NCBI RefSeq assembly: GCF_964204645.1
Contig: NC_134035.1
Location: 10,850,501-10,914,500 of the forward strand
Direction of reading: 5' to 3'
Length of the DNA stretch: 64,000 nucleotides
DNA from: Tubulanus polymorphus
Taxonomy: Eukaryota > Nemertea > Palaeonemertea > Tubulaniformes > Tubulanidae
Shown: positions 1 through 11,065 of the stretch, one piece after another
Position numbering within the stretch: the stretch's first letter is position 1
Layout: the number at the start of each line of letters is the position of its first letter
The notes under the pieces: model-generated
The model's input: the letters and a program-made list of their open reading frames with translations, nothing else
Databases searched by the model: none
What the model was told of the DNA's origin: nothing
Made by a program: the position numbers and the translations under genes

Positions 1-400
1 ACAGAATGATTGTACTCTATGCCCTCAACTACCCTTGCAGACTGATTGTACTGTACCCTCAACTACCCTTACAGACTGATTGTACTGTACCCTCAACTAC
101 CCTTGCAGACTGATTGTACTGTACCCTCAACTACCCTTGCAGACTGATTGTTCTGTGCCCTCAGTTATCCCCCCTTACAGAATGATTGTACTGTACCCCA
201 GTCATCTCTCATCACAGACTAATTGTACTGTACCCTCAATTACCCTTGCAGACTGATTGTTCTGTGCCCTCAGTTATCCCCCCTTACAGAATGATTGTAC
301 TCTACTCTCAGTTTGTCTCCCCTAACGGACTGTCAGTCATCTCCTTCCTAACCTTCAGTCATCTCAGGGTTCGACAGTCAGCCCGAGTCTAGCGATCATA
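1..400. repeat. Degenerate 34-bp tandem satellite
   Basis: Successive units of the form cagactgattgtactgtacc... start at about 38, 72, 106 and 140, a period of 34 bp, and become more divergent up to about 380. Units mix 'ctcaactaccctt' and 'ctcagttatcccc' variants. Fragments of the same family reappear at about 2290-2390 and 13205-13475, so this is a dispersed satellite. The short ORF that runs through it is a by-product of the repeat and not a gene. Confidence 0.85.
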
Positions 401-439
401 TTTACGCATCATCTCGAGACTAAATGTCTCCGCTCGGCA

Positions 440-1028
440 CCGAACAATACTATACCCATGTTATATTGGAGATATATAGATGATATATTCTCAATCTGGA
501 CCCACGGTGAAGATAAACTACCCGAATTTTTCGAACATATGAACCAATCACACCGTACCATCCAATACGAACTGACACAATCAAGGGAGAAGGTACCCTT
601 CCTAGACGTTGAAGTCTACAAAGGGAGAGATTTTGAGAACTCGACAAGTAAACTCTCAACAAGGGTATACACAAAACCCACGGACGCACAGGCTCTCAGA
701 TTTAAGAAAATCTGCTCGGACGAAAGCGAATACCGCTCACAATACAAAAAAACTACAGGGTTACCTCCGGGCCCGAGGCTATAGTGCTCGCGAATCTACA
801 AAGCGGACCAACAATATCGTACGGATCTCTTACACACGCGCACAAAAAAAGCGCTCATTTGATTCAATCTCACTGATCACCAAATACCATCCGAACACGG
901 ATAATATCCGTCAGTCGCTTACAAAACACGAAAATAATCCAATCGAACGCGACTCTGAGAATAATATTCAAGGAACCTCCCAGAATATTATTCACACGCA
1001 GCGAAAATCTTACAGACATTCTAGTCCG
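440..1028 (+). pseudogene. Penelope-like element reverse transcriptase fragment, frameshifted
   Basis: Frame 458-784 encodes the RT active-site block YIDDIFSIWTHG followed by the VPFLDVEVYKG block and a KPTD motif, the usual order in Penelope-like (PLE) reverse transcriptases. Directly after KPTD the text jumps to ALRFKKICSDES. In the family about 20 residues containing an HP-H motif normally lie between these, so an internal deletion is inferred. The continuation (GYLRARGY, then KYHPNTDNI) is in another frame, and the closing motif ENLTDILVRAR (about 997-1034) is in a third. The N-terminal RT part and the GIY-YIG endonuclease are not visible. A MITE interrupts it at 1037. It is a dead copy. 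Confidence 0.8.
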
Positions 1029-1036
1029 TGCGAGAT

Positions 1037-1364
1037 CATCCTCGCTTGCCAGGGGTCCAGTATCACTCCCGAACTCGCTTCCACCAGCCCCCTGGCCTCA
1101 CGAAGCGTGATTTCATTACTGGCGCTGTTGCGAATGACCTCATATATCGATTTGCGAAATACTTCCTTGTTCGGTAAAACGTTCGCTGATTGGTCCATTT
1201 AACGGGAAAACCAACAGAAGTCTACTGTCGGTTTGTTACAAGCGCTGTGATTGGTACGACCGGATTCTGGTCGGCTAGTAACGACTCCAACGACTCGTGA
1301 GGTCAAGGGGTTCGGGGAACAGCTTTAGCGTAGTGGGTTCGAATCCCTTGACGGGTGAAGATGG
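1037..1364 (+). mobile_element. 0.33-kb MITE, copy 1, inserted in the Penelope relic
   Basis: The element begins catcctcgcttgccaggg and ends acgggtgaagatgg. The end, reverse-complemented, resembles the start, giving imperfect TIRs of about 20 bp. It is flanked by tgcgagat (1029-1036) and cgcgagat (1365-1372), a 7/8 match expected of an aged 8-bp target-site duplication. A second copy in the opposite orientation lies at 3829-4159. The subterminal 'gggttcgaatccc' resembles a tRNA B box, so a SINE-like origin was considered. TIRs and 8-bp duplications at both copies favour a hAT-type non-autonomous DNA element. Confidence 0.75.
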
Positions 1365-1372
1365 CGCGAGAT

Positions 1373-2040
1373 GTGTGTAAAGCACACCACCATCTCAACC
1401 TCAATACCGTAATAATAGTCGGTTTATGTGCTTCATACGAATCCTTCGATCACGATTTATGCAAAATAAGGTGAAAACCGTTTAAATCAGTTTCCGTTCC
1501 GCTCATGTATAGACACTCTCAGGACTCGATATACAGCTGCTCGGACTGATGCTAAGGGCAGTCAATTTACTCCCGACGTGTCGTTTTATCAACATAACGC
1601 TATATCAATGTTCGATAACCAAGGAATACCTGGTCGAATCAATACCGCCCGGCGGTCACACAAAATCGCATCAGATCACATCAGATCGATGATTTGAAGA
1701 ACCTCCTCAATCCAAACAGATTGAAATATAGACGTAGTCGATACGTACGCCGACAGATGATCGGTGCGATTACCCTCGCAACACCAACGGACCCTGTTTT
1801 GACAGGACGGAAAGTACTCTCCACACGAGACGAGGAAAGCCCGTCCCACCTTTGCACGAATCAAACATCCATATCGGTTCTCACAACTACCCGCCACTGT
1901 AAGGCCACGAATGTGTTGATACACACGCCATCTATCTGATTAGGCTATCACTACTATTCGCAATGACTTGTAATATGGTATACCCATCCACCGACGTCTG
2001 TTTATAATAAAAAGAAATAACACAATGTGTACCTCACATT
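1373..2040. other. No gene recognised
   Basis: This stretch has only overlapping short ORFs (for example 1694-1939) with no family motif and no clear splice or poly(A) context. Nothing can be supported here. Confidence 0.5.
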
Positions 2041-2054
2041 CTCAATATAAATTA

Positions 2055-2300
2055 CTCAGTTTTATTTCTATTGTGAATATATATAATTATTACATTGCTA
2101 CACCCTCGTGAAACTGGCTGTGTTACCCAGCCTCTAACGGTCCAGCGGACCCAAACACCCAAAATACAACTCATTCAGTTTTATTTCTACTGTGGATTAA
2201 ACTAAATACTAATGTGTACATATTGCTACACCCTCGTGGAACTGGCTGTGTTGCCCAGCCTCTAACGGTCCAGCGGACCCAAACACCCAAACAGACTATT
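2055..2300. repeat. Two-unit tandem duplication, about 119 bp
   Basis: Two adjacent units begin tcagttttatttct (2056 and 2175) and share a near-identical block running from 'tgctacaccctcgtg' to 'ggacccaaacaccc'. A piece of the 34-bp satellite family follows directly at about 2295. Confidence 0.8.
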
Positions 2301-3254
2301 CACTGAATATTTTACCCTCAGTTTTATCCTTCCTTTGCAGACTTATCGTAGCATCAGTGATCTCCCCCTCGAGACTGATTGTGTCACTATGTTAGTGTAT
2401 TTCCCACTAGTGTTAGGCCTATATTGATGTATTCCTTTCTCCGGAAGGAATCACCGGCAAATATCTGCATTCCATTCCCCCCTTTAAAATGGAGAATAAG
2501 TTAATCAAGCAGGGGATTGCAGAGCTATTTAGAATTCAATCATACTTATGTTTCAAAAAAGAGTGAAAATAAACGAAACAATTAGACCTCGATGGAGCGC
2601 CACAAAATGACGGCAAGAAACTGGAAACCCTTTTATTGTTGACATAAGCCGCGATCACACGAGCATTTATGGCCCGGGCCAAATTTGGCCCGACCAAGAA
2701 CGTCGGACCAGGCCCGAGCCAAATTTTAGCACTAGACAAATACATGGCCCGAATCAGCCACCATACTATACTTGAGGAAAACCCCACAATTATTTTTACA
2801 CTGCACAAAAAAAGAAAATATTTTAGTCATCGGAGTCATATTTTGATGGAAGGCGTTTTATTTTTCATAGCGGAATTATTTTTGTGAAATCGGCCCCTGG
2901 TCTCTACAGTCCACGGACTATAACCAGTTTCGAATAAAAGAACTCTATCGTTGGTATCATTTGGTACATTTTGGCATTTTGTCAAGCTATCGTGAAAAAA
3001 GCAGGAGCAGAAGCCAAACTCATTCCACTGTATTCCAGGATATAGCCAGAAAAAAAATGTGAATTACATATTTTCTAGAAGTGCCTTATCTAACAGGTCC
3101 AGGAAATGAGTCCTAACAAGGAAAATGAGTCATTTCAATTTGTTCTTGGGGAGCGCTCCCAAACTTTGATGAGCTTCGCCGCCAGCAAATTATTGAGCAA
3201 TAATTTTTAGTATAATATAGTCACATTGACCGACTTGGTCTGCTGTCTCCTGAA

Positions 3255-4750
3255 TAGGGAAGATCAGAAAATAAATTGCCCAGGGCAAAGTGTGGTTTAC
3301 CTTGAAAGCTAGAGGTTGTTTGGGGTAAGGGCATTGCTTGAAAAATCTTTTTAATTTGTGACTTCAAAGTTCCACAAGTTTAAATATTGTATTTTATCTT
3401 TCTTAAAGGATTATTTTGTAGTCAAATAAGACTAAAGATATACATTTGTTTAGGTCCACATCCAAAATTTCGTAGGGTACAGGTAGGCGCGGCATGGAAA
3501 CTATATTATATTTTCAAAGAAATATTTTTCATAATATGAAAAAATATTCAAATAAAATTCATATGATGTCACATCTCAGAGGGTGGCTGAATGTCCGCGG
3601 AACCTAAAATACCGGTGCAGTAAGAAATCAGCGTATAAGATCGTTTTAAATCCTGGAATTTACCACTACAATATTCAGACCTCGACCAATACCTATAGTT
3701 TGCTGCTTAGTATTTTCAGGTCACAAGAAATTACAATTTATTACAAATTCTATCAAACAGAAAACACAGCGTTCTTCTGATGATGAAATGTCAAACGCGC
3801 CAGAAAGCAGCGTTACAGTATCACTGTAGCATCTTCACCCGTCAAGGGATTCGAACCCACTACGCTAAAGCTGTTCCCCGAACCCCTTGACCTCACGAGT
3901 CGTTGGAGTCGTTACTAGCCGACCAGAATTCGGTCGTACCAATCACAGCGCTTGTAACAAACCGTCAGTAGACTTCTGACTTCTGTTTTCCCGTTAAATT
4001 GACCAATCAGCGCACGTTTTACCGAACAAGGAAGTATTTCGCAAATCGATATATGACGTCACGCGCAACAGCGCCAGTAATGAAATCACGCTTCGTGAGG
4101 CCAGGGGGCTGGTGGAAGCGAGTTCGGGAGTGATACCGGATCCCTGGCAAGCGAGGATGTCACTGTAGTAGTGTATACTGTACGAGCGTGTGTTTGTGTG
4201 CAACAGTCTATAGCACTGCGCGCACATGGAGGCCTCGTGTAGTGAACGTTCGCTTACACTTCAATGTCAATCAAAACGATCACCGGGTATTAAAATGAAA
4301 CAATACCTATGGCGGATAATAATTACATTCTCACCAGCAATGAGCGCGCATTTGAAATTCGCACGTATACGGCACCTAGTCCAATGAAACGTTCGCCATT
4401 CTATGGCTTTCTCATGATTATTTTAGTACGGTAGCGCCGAACGCCTAATCGAGGTCATTGCAATTTTATACGCGAGGGCTAGGAATTTTCCCGCCAAAAA
4501 CAGTTTTTCGTAGAATTTTAAAAAATGTTGACCATGTCATCGACGGAGGTTCGCCATGTCTTCAATCGCATCGATTATACGTTGTTTAAGCCGAGAACCA
4601 ATGAAACAAATGCTCATATAAAAAAACGTACCGCGATTATGAATTGGCTCAATGCCAACTTCCAACTTCATATCGCTGACAAAGGTAAACCAAAAAGGGA
4701 CAAAACGTATATATATTATCATTTTTTATCAATAGGAGATTCAAAGTTTC
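3255..4750 (+). repeat. Low-copy repeat, copy A (with MITE insertion)
   Basis: This segment is closely similar, in the same orientation, to 47270-48375. It begins with aaataaattgcccagggcaa and ends after gctgacaaaggtaaaccaaa. Copy A differs chiefly by the MITE at 3829-4159, which is absent from the other copy. The repeat carries an ORF at 4525-4758, described separately. No transposase or RT motif is visible, so its nature (large non-autonomous element or segmental duplication) is unknown. Confidence 0.8.
3829..4159 (-). mobile_element. 0.33-kb MITE, copy 2, with 8-bp target-site duplication
   Basis: This is the reverse complement of the element at 1037-1364. It is flanked by perfect 8-bp duplications tcactgta (3821-3828 and 4160-4167). 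The paralogous sequence near 47826 (tcactata continuing gtagtg) keeps the site unoccupied, which fixes both element ends. Confidence 0.88.
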
Positions 4751-4758
4751 TGAATTAA
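4525..4758 (+). CDS. Hypothetical ORF of 77 residues inside a repeat
   Basis: This ORF starts at an ATG after an AT-rich leader and reads MLTMSSTEVRHVFNRIDYTL..., with a basic middle and an NWLNANF segment. A possible splice donor (gtaaacc) follows GACAAAG at about 4684, so it might be a first exon and not a complete gene. The copy at about 48205-48370 is disrupted by small indels. No domain was recognised. It belongs to a repeated unit and may be part of a transposon. Confidence 0.25.
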   Translation: MLTMSSTEVRHVFNRIDYTLFKPRTNETNAHIKKRTAIMNWLNANFQLHIADKGKPKRDKTYIYYHFLSIGDSKFLN

Positions 4759-4860
4759 ACAATCAAAAGAGCGCACGTCGATCACAACATTATAATATTG
4801 CTATCGCAGCGGACACATATACCAAAACATAAAACACCTGGAAAGTTGTGCTCGCATCTC

Positions 4861-6331
4861 TGAAGAGAAGGTATCAAGCTCATTAACATCACTATCGGTA
4901 TCCATACCCACTATTGGGTTAGGCAAGTATTTCATCCCTCTATCTCAGTTGCATTTGTGTGCCAAAATCATTATGATATTCATCAGATTTTTATTTCAAT
5001 CTTACAGCACAGCATATTGGTATTAGATCGAGTTAATCATGCTTAACCGTCTCAAGAAAATTGGATTAGCCGGTTTCATCATCACAATAATTTTGGTGTC
5101 GTATCATCTCATCAATGTATCTGATAGATTCACTGATGCCGTTGCAAATTCATTGAAACAGATTATGACGAACAGACCGAAATCATCATCGCATCGTTAC
5201 GACGTCGTTAATGATTCAATATCACAAGACAACATGAAGGTACCTGTTGTTTACAAGGATATCGTTGCTATTTTATTGGAACAGTTTCGCTTTACGGATA
5301 GTAAATGCGGTCCGGTGCCAAAAATAATACACCAGACGTGGAAAACTGAAAATATCCCGATCTCATTCAAAAAATATATAACGTCTTGGGTCAGACTTCA
5401 CCCCGATTGGGAATATTGGTTGTGGACCGATAGCATCGCCGACGAGTTCGTTAAACGCAGATTTCCTGCGTATTATCCGATGTACAAAAATTATGGACAG
5501 GGAATTCACAGAGCCGACGCGATTCGGTATTTTATACTCTATACGTTCGGTGGACTGTACGCTGATTTAGATATGGAAGCCTTGCGACCATTCGATCATT
5601 TGCTGAACACCCACACGGCGATGATACCCGAAGATCATATCGTTCATAGCGTCGTTAATTGGGGTCGACCGCGACCATCGACTTTAAACGCGTTAATGAC
5701 GTCAACGCCAAAACATAAATATCTACGGAAAATAATCGAATATCTTCCCACAGCTGATAAAGCAACAGGTAAAGGTGATGTTGTTTATAAAACTGGTCCA
5801 TTCATGACTGATGACGTTTTAGTTGCGTATGAGAAATCTGTGGGTGTTGAGAGTAACAGAACCGTGTCGTTATGCGATGCGGTCTATTTTGCGTCTTACA
5901 GTCGATTCATTCCTGAATTTGATCCTAACGTTATGAAAAGCATAAAAAATGGATGTAAAAACCCCGGACCCCCTTCAACACCTCGAGGTAAAACTTGTGA
6001 AATGCTGAAACGCGATAATTACACAAATAAGCCACGCGGACCGGAAGTGATGTCGTATCACGCATTCCATCACACGTATTACGAAAAACCCGAATACAAG
6101 TTAGTGTTTTCCGTTCGCGAAATCGTGAAAAAACCGTTCGACATCAAAACATTGATATCGAATATGAAGCCCGATAGAGACTTCGAGAAATTAGTTTGAG
6201 TATAATTTTAAGATAGGCGAGTTTTACATGCACCGTCTCATCCCGGTTTCAAGTATAATTCATATTCTTCTGCAATATACCGGTTTTTCTGATGATCCGT
6301 CCAAAGATATTATTGAAACCCAAGTGAACTT
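4861..6331 (+). repeat. GT32-containing duplicated unit, copy 1
   Basis: The block from tgaagagaaggtatcaagct to caagtgaact is repeated at 18051-19552 in the same orientation with about 95% identity over the coding part. Homology begins about 150 bp upstream of a shared splice acceptor (cttacag, ending 5007) and continues past the stop codon. That indicates DNA-level segmental duplication and not retrocopying. Confidence 0.9.
5039..6199 (+). CDS. GT32-family (DXD) glycosyltransferase, type II membrane protein, copy 1
   Basis: Complete 386-residue coding exon. Residues about 8-24 form one hydrophobic segment (IGLAGFIITIILVSYHL) after a short basic N-terminus, the layout of a Golgi type II signal anchor. 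The catalytic domain begins near residue 91 (CGPVPKIIHQTWK) and has the GT32 signatures HPDWEYWLWTD, GIHRADAIRYFILY and GGLYADLDM, with the DXD metal/nucleotide-sugar motif at about 176-178. The family (OCH1, inositol-phosphoceramide mannosyltransferase, alpha-1,4-GalT and alpha-1,4-GlcNAcT relatives) transfers sugars from nucleotide donors in the secretory pathway. Donor and acceptor cannot be told from sequence. An acceptor (cttacag) at 5001-5007 suggests a 5' UTR intron. The paralogue at 18229 is almost identical. Confidence 0.93.
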   Translation: MLNRLKKIGLAGFIITIILVSYHLINVSDRFTDAVANSLKQIMTNRPKSSSHRYDVVNDSISQDNMKVPVVYKDIVAILLEQFRFTDSKCGPVPKIIHQTWKTENIPISFKKYITSWVRLHPDWEYWLWTDSIADEFVKRRFPAYYPMYKNYGQGIHRADAIRYFILYTFGGLYADLDMEALRPFDHLLNTHTAMIPEDHIVHSVVNWGRPRPSTLNALMTSTPKHKYLRKIIEYLPTADKATGKGDVVYKTGPFMTDDVLVAYEKSVGVESNRTVSLCDAVYFASYSRFIPEFDPNVMKSIKNGCKNPGPPSTPRGKTCEMLKRDNYTNKPRGPEVMSYHAFHHTYYEKPEYKLVFSVREIVKKPFDIKTLISNMKPDRDFEKLV

Positions 6332-7520
6332 AGATTGAAATATTTTTGTTTCGTGAGAATATAATATTGATCTATATATCTCATTTTCAACAACAAACGT
6401 TCATAAATTATATATGATTTAATAATAATGAAAATAATGATAATAATAATAATAATGATAATAATAGTCTTTAATTACATTGAAATTATTACATAATATA
6501 ACACATAATTTATAAAAAGATGACGGCGATGAAAATAATCATAAGCAAATGGGAAAGATGAAGATAATATTGTATAGTAGTAGTAATTAGGTTTATCTAG
6601 TAAACTTGATAAATGGTTGAAGGGTTTTTGAGAACACATCTGATCACGGTTATCGGGTGGGGTGTTTCGTGTCGATGTGTCAATTCTTTGGTCCTTAATA
6701 ACCGTGGGAGGGTTTTTAGAGAAATGTTAATGACATGATAAAATAAAAACATCAGCCATATTGCTACCATTTTCGGAAGATGTCTCCCAGTGTGAGAAAA
6801 TAAGTGATTTATACCATTGGCAGTTGGGAGATTCTCCCTCCGTATGCAAAAGTACGGAACACCTGAAGGGACATACCGATAGGTGTTAGCCGGTGTTAGC
6901 TGTCTGAAAGCAAAGAAATAAAGAAACTGCTTAAAGTAAACTCGAATGCAAGATCTTTGCTTTCGAATAATTTGTTAATTACAAGGGTAGACCTAGGGTT
7001 CATATAAATCTATATATTTGAGTTTTGAATTTTGAAATCAGGGGATCTAAAAATAGTATTCATCATTAGCGGGACGTCGATTCAGCAATAAATTTTTCAG
7101 GGAAGAGCCGATCGGCCTTCCGAAAGGGAAGGCGCATCGCGGCCGTGAGTGTTGAATCTCATTGCTAATTAAAGTTGAAAAATAAGATACATGTACGTTG
7201 TTATCTGAATACTTAAAGATTCTTAATCTTATTTGTGTTCTGTCTACTTAATTACGGAAATCCGATGTATTTGCGGTACTGGGAACAATAAAGTATTGAA
7301 AAAAGTAATAATTAAGTTAATTAGAATAAGTATTAATAAAGTATATTTGAATTTGAATTGAGCCCACTAGGTGGTGGTATTGGAAGAAACCGGGTGGTTT
7401 GATATTCATCTTAATGTGCTCCAGCGCCGTGGCGCTGTCGCAAAAACTGGACACTACTGAAAAACTACCTAATAAGCCAACCAGAACAACTGACATCCTA
7501 TGAAAACACGGGCTGAGCTC
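6332..7520. other. Intergenic DNA with an AAT-rich simple repeat
   Basis: There is a low-complexity tract of aat/gat triplets at about 6418-6472. No ORF with family motifs is visible. Confidence 0.5.
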
Positions 7521-7674
7521 TTTATTATGATATTACGTGTACAAACTTAGCGGCTCTACAGCTCTTCTTCGAAGTTAGAAACTTGACCTTTCAAACGTTT
7601 CGGCTTGTAAGTCTTGTTGATAGGCTGAGGCGCGCACGGTGACCTAACGCGCACCTGCTGGTAATGCTTTAAAG
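7521..7674 (-). CDS. Candidate terminal exon of an unidentified minus-strand gene, with poly(A) signal
   Basis: On the minus strand a good acceptor (CCCAGTTTCTTCAG) precedes an open segment, 7674 down to 7556, of 38 codons plus TAG. It encodes a basic peptide (LKHYQQVRVRSPCAPQ, then NKTYKPKRLKGQ) ending in the acidic FEEEL. About 30 nt after the stop lies AATAAA (7521-7526 on the plus strand). Acceptor, stop and a closely spaced poly(A) signal make a real 3' terminal exon plausible. I recognise no family, and the upstream exons, which should lie above 7675, were not found. Confidence 0.4.
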
Positions 7675-9180
7675 CTGAAGAAACTGGGCTTTGGCATTCG
7701 TATTTGAGCGTACATAGTACATAAATGGATAGGCAGATATTATTCGTAACCAGCATAGATCGCTTCCCGAAGACCCGAGGTACCTCGCGATATGTTGTTT
7801 GTTCGTGGAGAAACCGTGACAACAACCCGCTCCGAAATAGTAAGTAATTTTTTGATAATTTAGGCATCTCCAAATTCCAAACTATTCCTAGTTTAATGCC
7901 AAAGCGAACATTAAAACATAATACTTCATAGTGGATTCCGATTTAGCGAGGTAGATCATAAAAAGATGAACAAATTGACATACAATAACCCTGACGAATT
8001 AGGGCGTCCAGAGATTTTTTGACGCTCGTAAATTTTACCTCGTAAGAATTCGACCGATTTTATAGAGCGGCCACTTTCCTGCCCCTGAAATGATTTCCCC
8101 TCCCATTTATTTCCTCTTGGAGTAGGATAATGGTGCTCTCCTATTTTCTTAGAGAAATTTGATATACAACACAAGAAGTCCAGAAATACCTCCTGATGAA
8201 AAGGCCTAGAAATTTTATTTAGTCAAATGAAGTACATTTATTTTAACTGAATCCAGTCTGGCCTACCACCATACCGGTACCAGATATTTATTCTTTCTTC
8301 TTTAGCACGATTAGTACCGACCGTTAGGGATGCAAATTTGAGTACCGCTGCCGGTATGTCTGCTGAGCAAGCCACTGGTAAATATATCAAATTTTTTAAT
8401 CTTGAGATTAAGATTAAGACAATATGAAAACATTAAGATGCACTATCTTTCACTTTTTACAGCATCAACAAAGCGCTCAGTAAATCTCACTACCAAGCAA
8501 GGTGCCCATTCGAGAGAGGTACTTCGGAAGTTCCAGAAAAAAGCGTAGCCGTAGGAGTGAGTCTTAAATCTATATTTTTTGGAATGTTTTTATTAAAGAA
8601 TTAAAATTCATTACACATGTTAGAAATAATGGTTATTCTGATATTATGATGAGGTTATTCTGATGTTATATTGATTGTGAGGTCTTACAAGTTTTGTATA
8701 TTTCGAACTCTGAGTGACTGTCAATCAAATGACTTAAATGAAATGACAACGACAATGAGGATTATGCAAGTATGATAAGTATGAGGACAATGCAATTATG
8801 ATAAATATGTTGTTCTCTATTAAACCCCTGAGGTCAGTTTTATAAAGGAGGCACAGTAGACTCTGTTTAAGGCGGTCTGGTTTATTCGGTAATCGGCTCG
8901 ACGCTATATATGTCCACAGAATTGCTAACATTTGCAAACTTTTCTCTCTTATATATTAGATGCGAAACATGAGACAAATATTTCTTTTCTCTCAAAAAAG
9001 ATAAATATAGAGAACTATAACTGATTCTGCTTAATTCAACGCATATTTCATTCAAATAATGAAGGTCTTTGAAAGGACCCATTTTCTACAATCATATTTA
9101 TTCTGGTAAATGTTAGATCCTATAACCGAGTCGTACACAAAATGGCGGCTTTTTTCAATTGATAAGATCAGAAGGGTTAG
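7675..9180. other. No supported gene
   Basis: The ORFs here are short and lack motifs. A possible plus-strand exon after the acceptor ttttacag (8462) encodes about 28 residues (RSVNLTTKQGAHSREV region) to a TAG near 8547. It is noted only as a weak candidate. Confidence 0.4.
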
Positions 9181-9204
9181 TATCAAGAGGGTTTAGGCTA
9201 AGGT

Positions 9205-9306
9205 GAGGCGTGCGTTAGAGTAGGGTAAGGTGAGGCTATAGGCTTAGGGTTAGGTGAGGGGTTAGGGTTAGGTGAGGCTTTAGGGTTAGGATTAGGTGAG
9301 GCTTTA
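9205..9306. repeat. Telomere-like minisatellite
   Basis: Degenerate TTAGGG-type units (gggttaggtgagg, ttagggttagg, ggattaggtgagg) form an interstitial G-rich array. It is too diverged to be a functional telomere. Confidence 0.7.
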
Positions 9307-9374
9307 CAGCTTATTACTATATGGTAGCTTAAGGTAAGACTATATGAAGTTATAAAACCAGTGAACCGGAAAGC

Positions 9375-9445
9375 TAGCATCGCTAGCGCCATGGGATAAC
9401 GTTATGCTTACGCTCACGTGGTTGCGTGTTCGAGTCCTGATTTTT
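9375..9445 (+). repeat. tRNA-like SINE fragment
   Basis: An A-box-like segment (tagcgccatgggataacg) is followed about 40 bp later by a B-box match (gtgttcgagtcctg). There is no proper acceptor stem, so it reads as a tRNA-derived SINE head and not as a tRNA gene. Confidence 0.4.
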
Positions 9446-9557
9446 AGTTACTTTTCAAGAGCTTTCTAAGTCCAGGCAGTCAATGCGCATGTGCGACGAG
9501 TCGGTTATAGGATCTAACATCTACCATTTATTCTTCCCTCTTAACATTTCCCTAGGA

Positions 9558-10400
9558 ACAAAAACTAGGGACATAGTTGCAAATTCCACATTTAAAGAAA
9601 GCCAGAGTAGTGAATTTACGGACAGAGAGGATGCAATAGAGGAAAGCTCGACTAATGGCGACATTTTGCTGGAAAGTACTCTCGAGATATCTGCTGTTGA
9701 TGCGCACTCTGGTGTAGATTTGTCTGATATTGATGATAATGATGTCCTCCTGTGAAGTGATCTAAATTCGGTTTCCTTCATGTTTCCTTATGTTCAATAT
9801 CACCCGTTAAGTCTCATTGTCAATGTTCTTGTCATCCTGATTTGATTACCATGAAAGAGAAAATCGATGAATTATCCGACAAAATTCGACTGAAGAATGA
9901 AGAAATTCAAAATTTTGAAGCGAAACTTGAGCAAATTTATTCACAAGATTTATTAAAAATTGACACAGATTCATCAAACTTAGAAACATTTGAAGCTACT
10001 CCCCTTGTTTCTAGTTTTCGCAGTAAAAGCAGTGGTTACACCAAATTAGAACATCCAACAATTAATTCTAGGTAGTTCAGCCTCAAAGAAAACTCTTGAC
10101 TCGAGAGCAAGAAAATTGAAACTTGTTTTGGATAAATTATCCTCTATTTCATCGTCAGGCAATGATATGGCTGTAACAGCAGGGCTTGAAAGCAAGCATG
10201 GGAGTATGAACCAAGATGCCAGAATCTATTCCTGTTAGTGTTAGCGGAACAAAGGAGTCCGCACAAAATTAATGTTTTTGAATCAAGGTCTCTACTCAAC
10301 AAAATCACCCGGAAATGTAACTGTGGAGGATTCTTCAAGAAAATGTCACCATCCGAGTAAAACACGAACTTGCCAGAAATGTAGCAGTGTCAGTGATCGG
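9558..10400 (+). pseudogene. Degraded multi-frame coding region, unknown protein
   Basis: Several consecutive plus-strand open segments look like pieces of one protein. The first (after an acceptor cctag at about 9556) ends in an acidic tail, SGVDLSDIDDNDVLL, stop 9753. The second (about 9760-10075) has a Cys-rich patch, HCQCSCHPD, then a coiled coil (MKEKIDELSDKIRLKNEEIQ). The third (about 10071-10239) is SASKKTLDSRARKLKLVLDK and so on. A later frame has NKITRKCNCGGFFKK. Shifts and stops separate them. I recognise no family, but the pattern suits an old transposon or retroposed ORF. Confidence 0.35.
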
Positions 10401-11065
10401 TGATTTTATCAGCGGCAGTTTTCAATAAAACGAATTGAATTTGGATTGAATCGCTTTCCGGCGACAAGCCGTCGTTTCATTCTTCCATTTGAAAGCATGA
10501 TGAAGTTTATATATCGTATTTTAGCAAAATACAATTGAATATTCATCACACGACTAGTAAAATATAGCTTACAAACTTATTTAGTATGAATCGGAAATCC
10601 TCCATTGACAAACGCCGATGACTACGCTGCGAATTTTTTTTCACACCAGGTCCGCCATTTTGTTTCTACGTGACATGCTATCACGTGATCTCAACATGTA
10701 AACACAATAACCACCGGTATACATAAAACACGTGTTCCTTATAAAACAGGAATAAGTTGAATAACGCACTAAGTAACAAAACGAAAATTGGAGTCTAGAA
10801 TATAATCCTTAATTATTATGTTAATAAAATTGCGGAATTATGTGCTCAATTTTATTAATTATAATTCATGCGGATGTAGACACCGCGCCGGTTGAAGACG
10901 CTGTCCTTAATTATGCCAGATCCAAAAAAGCCCCAAGTCTAGACTTTTCGTGTCCTCCTTGTAAATTGAAAATTATATGGGGGAATATCCTCTTAGCCTC
11001 TGCAGGGAATGAAGTCTACGTCCTTGAGCTCCTTCTGAAGGGCCAAAAATAAATACAGGCCTATC
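10400..11065. other. No supported gene
   Basis: AT-rich intergenic DNA. The ORF at 10840-11052 shows no motif or splice context. Confidence 0.4.

Noticed and set aside
609-1202. Single 197-residue gene
   Set aside because: It mixes a PLE frame, another frame's remnant and MITE sequence. It is not one protein.
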